Origin: Andrena cerasifolii
Taxonomy: Eukaryota; Arthropoda; Insecta; Hymenoptera; Andrenidae
NCBI RefSeq assembly: GCF_050908995.1
Contig: NC_135119.1
Span: 6,510,001-6,574,000, forward strand
Direction of reading: 5' to 3'
Length of the DNA stretch: 64,000 bases
Shown piece by piece: positions 57,511 to 64,000 of this stretch (position 1 is its first letter; every line of letters starts with the position of its first letter). Under the pieces are notes generated by a model. The model was not told the DNA's origin, searched no databases, and saw only the letters and a list, made by a program, of their open reading frames with translations. The position numbers and the translations under genes are program-made.

Positions 57511-58873
57511 GGGGGGACTGCGCCTTGTTGGGTCGAGAAACAGGTAATTCTTTATGAATTTTTTGTATAAAAACGGTTCGACAAATTAATTTGCGGTTTG
57601 GCAGGCTGTTTTATTGTATCTTGAACTATTGTTCTGAATTTTTGCGCGACAGTGCAGAAAAAAACATGGCAGATACAGAGAGAGCGTTGAAAAATAATCG
57701 GGTGGCCCTGTTGTTGACGAAAAGTTCTGTAAGGGTTATCTGAAACTCAAAAAGAAGAAGAGATTCTTAAACTATATGAATGTGGCTATGGATGGTAGTA
57801 GATTTATCGCCGTATCTGTTACCGTTCCTTTTTTATTTGAAGTTTTCCCGATTTTGAGGTAAAACCTTTTTCAGACTCAAATCAGGGCGCTTCATCTTCT
57901 TCAAAAGGCTGTCGCTTTAACATTTGTTTCTTTTTCTTAAAGCCTTTTAACTAAAGCTTAAAACTTTTTATTTACAAGTGCTGAACTTACTTAAAATGGA
58001 AGGTGAAATAATATTAATAATATTGTTAATTAGTATTGCCCAAACTATCCCTGGTCTCCCGGTCTACTGTACTTTCTCCCGTCTCCCATTCTACTGTACT
58101 TTCCCCAGTATTTATACTAAGCCGTTATTATTAAATAGTAATGAATATTAATGAAGATTTTTCTATTTGTTTAATTCCTACCTGAAATAATTTTTAAAAA
58201 TTGATTTAAAATTGAAATAATTGTCAAATTTATACGTCATTTTTTAATTATTTGGTGCATGTTATGAATTAATTTCACTTCGTACTTTCCGTCTTTAAAT
58301 AATTGAAAACCTTGAAAACTAGAATCGAATAACAAAGTAAATTTAAAAGCAGTAGATTTACGTGTTTTCCCCTGTTTCATAATAGGTACATACGAGTCCT
58401 ATTAGTATTTTGTTAATAAAATTAATTTTATACATTAGATTAAGTTATAAAAAGTCATTTTTATTTCTAAAGGAACTGGCCTTTTATATAGTTAAAAGAT
58501 TTTTTAACGTTTTGTAAATTCATTAACTCGAATTTGATGAAAATTCTAATCTTTCCGAAATGTCGTTCCATAATAGGTACTTTTACCTTACCACCCATAG
58601 CCACATTTATATAGTTTACGAATCTCTTCTTCTTTTTGCGTTTCGGATAACCCTTACAGTACTTTTCGTCAACGCACCGACCACCCGATTATTTTTCAAC
58701 GCTCTCTCTGTATCTGCCATATTTTTTTTCACTGTCACACAAAAATTCAGAACAATAGTTCAAGATACAATAAAACAGCCTGCCAAACCACAAATTAATT
58801 TGTCGAACCGTTTTTGTACAGAAAATTCACAAAGAATTACCTGTTTCTCGACCCAACAGGGCGCAATCCCCGC
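57511..58873. mobile_element. TTAA-target palindromic element, family E
   Basis: TTAA flanks both ends (57507-57510 and 58874-58877). Ends read GGGGGGACTGCGCCTTGTTGG and, inverted, GCGGGGATTGCGCCCTGTTGG. Arms pair for about 290 bp (matching CAGGTAATTCTTT, TTTGGCAGGCTGTTTTATTG, AATAATCGGGTGG) around an 800-bp AT-rich unpaired centre. The centre holds a short tandem doublet with CTACTGTACTTTC (about 58060-58105). No coding remnant recognised. Confidence 0.75.
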
Positions 58874-58877
58874 TTAA

Positions 58878-59811
58878 AAGAACGCAGGGGTTTAGATTAC
58901 GCGTCTAACTCCCGGCTAGGAGCTTTGTTTAGTGGAGTTAGTTCGATTGAACGCTACCTGACTTTATTGAGACGCTGTTTTATTGTCGACATTTAAAAAG
59001 ATAATAATACTGCTCCGAGATTTCTTGTCGTTAAACGTTTCAATATTTGAAGAGATTGTAAGGGCTTTATAGAAGACACTGTAAGAGCCAAAAATGAAAT
59101 TCTATTCAATTTTCTTTTAATCCTGGCACTTGCAGTGCATTCTACGAGGACTCTTGAAAAACTTCGCAGAGGAGGCAAGAAAGCGACTGATGTGGTGGGT
59201 TTAAAGGTGCTAACCAGCAGCGAAGAAGATTTCTAAATATATTCCCTCATAATACATCGATACAAATATACAATAAAATTCAAATAAACATAACGAGAAA
59301 ATAGCTCAGCTGATTGGTTATCTTATCCCTGCAAGGACATGCTATCAAACAGTCAACCAGTTTCCCAAACCGAAGCCCCGACGTAACCAGTAGATTACAA
59401 TGCCCGCCAAGAATGAAGAACTGTCGCAGGACCCTCGCGCGAATCACATGCCACAGAAGTGTTGAAACGTTCCTCGTTGTCACTGCATTTCACGCGAGGC
59501 GATCGCCCAGCGCCATTTCGCTTTTCAATTGTAGGAAACGCGATAACGGGGAACAAGAATCAAAACACGACTATGAGTCGTTCCACGGACGGGTCGAAAC
59601 GATTCTGGCGTCGTGGGTGTCGAGACGCGACAGAAAACACAACAGGGCACGACCGTTTACGAGTGTCAACAAACGGAATCTTGTTACCCGGCACTAGCAC
59701 TGTCCACCCGCCACGAATTTTCCACGAGCAGCACCGAGCTCGACTGAAATATTCGCGAGTTTTGTGACATAATCGCGGCACGCTACGCGACGCTGAAGAA
59801 TTACGCGGCAA
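58878..59811. other. unique-looking spacer
   Basis: Frames of 102-127 codons on both strands (59314-59904) are unrecognised and overlap. Nothing supported. Confidence 0.35.
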
Positions 59812-59819
59812 CTGACGAT

Positions 59820-60238
59820 CAGGGTTGCCAGATGATATTAATGCCGAGCCGCCAGATCGCGTAGAAAAAGTAGCCCAAAAGCGCCAATATTCAAATATCT
59901 TCAAAGAAAAGGATGTTGAAATATTTTCTTAATATTTTCTGCAACTGTTTTCCTTATTTCCTTTAGATACAACGAATAAACTTTATTTCAACAAAATGAA
60001 TTTAAATAAAACTGATGCGAAGATAAAAATTAACGCTTTAACACAACGATGATAATCTATTTTGTACAATTTTTGAATGCCGTTCGGTCTTCGGCAGCCC
60101 AAATACCGAAATTTCGGCCAAAGCTTGGTCGACGTTGCAGCTCAATTCAGGCGGCAACCGCCAATTTCAATTTTTGAGCGCCAGTTGGTTTCGAAAAGTA
60201 GCCCACACGGCGGAATTCCGCCCAATCTGGCAACCCTG
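59820..60238. mobile_element. hAT non-autonomous element, 8-bp TSD with one mismatch
   Basis: Ends read CAGGGTTGCCAGAT and, inverted, CAGGGTTGCCAGATT. The flanking 8-mers are ctgacgat (59812-59819) and ctggcgat (60239-60246), 7 of 8 identical. AAAAGTAGCCCA occurs near both ends in direct orientation, and GGCGG/CCGCC motifs are common. Non-coding, 419 bp. Confidence 0.75.
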
Positions 60239-60246
60239 CTGGCGAT

Positions 60247-62770
60247 TGACAGGCGCCGCAGCGCCGCCTGCAGCCAATGTCTGGCAACTTCGCTTACAGA
60301 CTGCGCTCCTAAACCAGTGGCGCGTACTATTAAGAACGAGTAATACTTTCGATCGCTATCTCCTTTATTGGTTACAAAAGTATATCGGCCGTTGTCGTTA
60401 TATTGTATTTTTAGAAGAAACAAGGGGGAAGCAATTAAAGAGAATGCTTCGTTAAGGAAGAGAAGAAAATAATTGGTATGATTGTACACGTTCGACAAAT
60501 GGATATCAGTGCTGTTTTTCCGCGGAAAGTAATGTAACTGCGGAACGACGAGGCATAAACGATCACGGATCGTTAAAGCGAGCAACATTTTTCACTGCGA
60601 ATCCAATCCCTTTAAATTGATTCTCGAAAAATGTTATCGAACTGTTACGGAGGGGTAGGGGGAGGGGAGGGGAGGGGGTAGGGGGCATTAATTTTATACG
60701 GTCGTAATTACAGATCGGAGGGAATCCGGGCCGAGGGAAAAGTTGCGGAAATTAAAAAGCGGAACAAAACTTCTCGTTATTGCAGCAAATACTTGAGCGT
60801 CCCGATTAATCTCGCTTCGAAATCGCGGAATCGAAAATTGAGTGGCGCGCGAGCCGCTCGACGCGAAATCGCGCACGGCCACCGCGAGGAGGAGGCGGTA
60901 ATTAACAGAGGTAAGAAAATTAAAACGAGAAAGCAATTAACAAAGGAACACACGCGCAACCGGGCGGCCGTTGTAACGCGGTAGCCGGCTTGTAAAGTAA
61001 ACTGGTAAACAAAACCGGTTTAATTAAATGTTGCCTGTAAAAACTGTCGGCAACTCTCGAAAGTGGAAATTAACGAACTCGCCGTAAATATTTTATTTCG
61101 GGTGCAAAATCGCCGGAAAGCCACCCTCCCCCCACCCCCCCCCCCCCGCCCCTCTCCAGTCGGCCCACCCTCTTTCTCGCGACGTTTCAAGGAACAAGAA
61201 ATCATAATTTCCATTTGTCTTCGTTCCGTAAATACTTGGGATAGCCAAAGTCCCATCAGAACTCTCTTCAACTTCCCTAATTACTCCGCCTCGCGAGCCA
61301 AGTAAACCGAGCTGCGTAAATACTTCGTTATACTCGCGCTAAACACGCTCGCCCCTGTCCGAGGCTCCATTCGAACCCGTTGAAATCGACTTGCGTAAGG
61401 TACGTGGGCACCGTCGCCGCGGTACTTGATTATTTAATCCACGCGCTAAACTATCCCGGCCGGATAGAAGTAAAGGGAGATCTGTTGGCGAACGAGGCTG
61501 GCCGCATCGAGCCGATCTGGCTGGAAGTAACTTCGTACCTAGTAATTGCGAGCGGGCCGGTGCCGGGCTCGCGTAAATTCCGCCTGGGCTTTATTTATCG
61601 AGGCGGCCATTTAATTAGAAAAACAGCCGACGGCTGGAGATTATCGGTCTTGTAAAACTGTTTCGCCAAACCTCCGCGAAGATTGTCAACCCTTTCTCTA
61701 GAAGGGGCGCGCAAAGAGTGCTTCCGACGTTGCAGATGAAATGGAATGTAACGGAGCTGCGATCAAGGTATTCCCCGAGTTCCTACTACCTCCATTCTCC
61801 CTGGGAGAGTATCCCCTGACTTCACTTTGATTCCTCGAAAGTCAAGCATCCTATCGTAGCATATCCACCCCTCGAGCTGAAAGCGCCACTGTTCAAGCCA
61901 GTTCTCCCAATTCGGACGCGGGCTATTGCGATGTTAAAAATATCACCGCGATAAGGATCGGACGTCAAAGCGACGAGTCGATGGTCCAGAGGAAAGCCCA
62001 GTCCGGCGGCAGGGAGGCTGGTGGCGAGTAGGAAGGGTGCGGTGGAGGAAGAGTGGCCTGTTTCCCATTACAGTGTCTCCGCAGGCGTTTAATCACCCAA
62101 TTAAGAGGATTTTCACGTATGTTAATTAGTCGAAACACATGCGAAACGTGGCGCGCCCTATTCCATCTCTTTGCTCTACCCCTTGAGGCCCGCGGGAGCG
62201 GGGGCCTCGATTGCACTCGACGGCTAAAAAGAGATCAAAAGGAGGCTCCCGCGTTGCAAGAAATATCCACGTACACGTCTGCGCGCGTCTACGTGCCCCG
62301 GCGCGGCGTGCCGCGGCCAGGGGACACATGTACCGGGCCACCTACGCACACGCGCCTCTTCTGCCAGGTACCGAGGCTACCCAGGAACACGGGGGAGGAT
62401 CGGCTGCTACGGGGACGGGACGTAGTCTGGAGGCTGGAGACGCGTGTTAAACCGTCCTCGTTAATCGGATCCCTCAGTTACGGAGAAAGGAAAACGCCGT
62501 GGTTAGTCCCGCTGGGATCCACGCGGCTCACCCCCGCCCTTCTTCCACGCCCGATGCTCGTCGAGGGCGGTAATGAATTCGGCGCACGGAAAGAGCGGAA
62601 GCCGCGTGGACGGTCCAATACGGACTTACACAGACAGGGATCGCGGGGTCAGCGTTCTGGGCGAAAAAAAACCTCAGCCACGATGTACTTTCGAATATCT
62701 TCGAACAAGAAACCACCCTTCCTGCGGTTATGCTCGTCCTGCATGTCGCCTGAATGCTTGATAAGGCAGC
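60247..62770. other. GC-rich DNA without recognised gene
   Basis: Contains a G-run cluster (60649-60685) and a C-run cluster (61121-61152). The 242-codon frame 62053-62781 (plus) is the second-longest in the window but lacks any domain and is rich in Arg, Pro and Gly in GC-rich DNA; I judge it accidental. Confidence 0.4.
60649..60685 (+). other. potential G-quadruplex tract
   Basis: Seven runs of two to five G separated by single A or TA (GGAGGGGTAGGGGGAGGGG and onward to GGGGG). This satisfies the usual four-run criterion for an intramolecular quadruplex several times over. Folding is inferred. Confidence 0.6.
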
Positions 62771-62778
62771 ATCGAGAG

Positions 62779-63609
62779 TAGTGTTCCTTCTCGGGAAATT
62801 TTATAATTGCTTATTTCTTATTTCTCGAGAAATACTATAATTTCTCGAGGAACTTAAGTCTAGGAAAAATATTATTAATCTCATTTATTTTTGGAAATGA
62901 ATGTATTACTAGTTAATCGCGAACGTGTAAACACATCTATAATTTATAATACTTCTTATTAATAATATTAGAACCTATATGAATTCAAATAGAAAATCAC
63001 AGTACAGAAGACTCGATATTATTAACTGCTGAAGGTGCTCTTAAATTCTTGTTTAAAAATTTAGAAAAATTGTATACTGAATTAAGTACCTAATGAGTTT
63101 CTTGTGGCTAGTAAAGAAGAAATATAGGAAAGAGGAGATAAGACTATTGTATCCCGTGTAAAATTTTTGCACGATCCAGAATTTCTTCCAAAAAGGTCAA
63201 AAGACGCATTTTTTCATTTAACAGCCAAGATAGATATATATAAAACGTCAAAATATAACAGTAACAGATTTTGCCACAAAAAAGAAATAGATTCGTTGAC
63301 GCAACATTAGACGCATTGTGCTATTTCAAAATAAATTTTAAAACCAAAAAGTAATGTTTCGCTTTGTACAAATTTTGTATTAAATAAATAAATTTACCAA
63401 TTATATTTAATATCTATTTTTCCATTCACACAATTTCTGTATAAATTAGACAGGAATAATCATTTAGTTAAAGTTTTCTGGTGTTTTTGATAAATATTAT
63501 CAACATTATTCCAAAAATATAATTTTTGCATTCTCGAGAATTCTCGAGAAATACGATCTCATTTCTGATTTCTCGAGAAACAAAAAATATGGAGAAATCA
63601 GGAAGACTA
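62779..63609. mobile_element. hAT non-autonomous element, 8-bp TSD atcgagag
   Basis: A perfect 8-bp direct repeat, atcgagag, flanks the element (62771-62778 and 63610-63617). Ends read TAGTGTTCCTTCTCGGGAAA and, inverted, TAGTCTTCCTGATTTCTC. The palindrome TTCTCGAGAA or close variants occur several times within 100 bp of each end and hardly at all in the AT-rich middle. No coding frame. Confidence 0.85.
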
Positions 63610-63617
63610 ATCGAGAG

Positions 63618-64000
63618 CAAACAGACCAGGGCCGTTGCAATTTAATTAGACGCGCATGGAAAATATTTCCCTGTGCCTTGAATTGAATTACGAGTCGCGG
63701 GGTAGGCCGAAGTAGCCGGAATCTCCATGCGAAGCGACAAGATTTTCCATCGTTTCTTCCCGGGCAGGAATGTGTAAAGGGAGAGAAAAAAAAGCAGCGA
63801 CATATGGTCGCGGGGCCAGCTAACGAAGGAAAATCGAAGAGGAGACGTTGGTAGGAAGGACGCGGCTATCTATTCAATTATCACTTTGGAACGGCCGCAT
63901 ACGTAGGAACAGGTAATCCCATTTCACGACTTCCGGCCATTCTCGGGTCTTGAGCGACGTGTCCTGTGACGTCAGCACAACGCAATCTTGTGTTTGTACG
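63618..64000. other. unique-looking sequence to window end
   Basis: Moderate to high GC, no recognised feature. Confidence 0.35.

Noticed and set aside
62053..62781. 242-codon open frame
   Set aside because: No domain, Arg/Pro/Gly-rich, in GC-rich DNA where stop codons are rare, and overlapping frames exist on both strands.

Overview
This window looks like insect nuclear DNA, most likely from a hymenopteran (ant, bee or wasp). The evidence is a patchwork of CpG-rich, GC-rich single-copy-looking DNA and sharply AT-rich mobile elements, plus the mix of superfamilies present (hAT, TTAA-target, pogo/Tc1-mariner and jockey-like elements). The order is an inference from composition and element mix; I cannot name a species. 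I find no convincing host protein-coding exon, rRNA or tRNA. The GC-rich blocks could be intergenic DNA or part of a very long intron.

Almost everything I can support is transposable element sequence. Many boundaries are fixed by exact target-site duplications read directly from the sequence. Five hAT-type elements without a recognisable coding region lie at 2345-2967, 22241-22939, 31416-32148, 59820-60238 and 62779-63609; four have perfect 8-bp duplications and one has 7 of 8. TTAA-target palindromic elements form several families: A (13505-14368, 28210-29455), B (18383-19116, 53065-53810, half copy 55318-55710), C (19117-19812), D (32302-32996), E (57511-58873) and F (1907-2284, 55088-56391). 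TA-target elements of pogo/Tc1 type lie at 1185-1820, 4941-5741, 6634-7363, about 8500-9014, 15891-17503, 24905-25271, 40665-41033, 41056-41900 and 44296-45297. A Harbinger-like palindrome sits at 26714-27254.

Only two elements keep long coding remnants. One is a pogo-type DDE transposase on the minus strand (about 16310-17450), which has lost its N-terminus and first catalytic aspartate and is frameshifted. The other is a jockey-like reverse transcriptase (34190-36813, plus), split by a 1.1-kb insertion of an unclassified element, H. A second H copy (49645-51516) lies in the opposite orientation and is itself interrupted by a foldback element, G (49924-50725). Two short pogo transposase remnants (8759-8886 and 44557-44760, both minus) show that apparently non-coding elements derive from autonomous pogo relatives.

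Layout: 1-3.1 kb is a dense pile of TEs from four superfamilies; 3.1-13.5 kb is GC-rich DNA with pogo-type elements and an AT-rich patch; 13.5-32.9 kb alternates GC-rich DNA with long palindromes; 34-37 kb is the jockey/H nest; 37-40.6 kb is GC-rich; 40.6-46 kb is TE-dense and AT-rich; 47-49.6 kb is GC-rich; 49.6-51.5 kb is H/G; the rest is GC-rich DNA with scattered elements. There is no operon-like organisation. The relationships are those of TE families: nesting, fusion, and parasitism of non-autonomous on autonomous copies.
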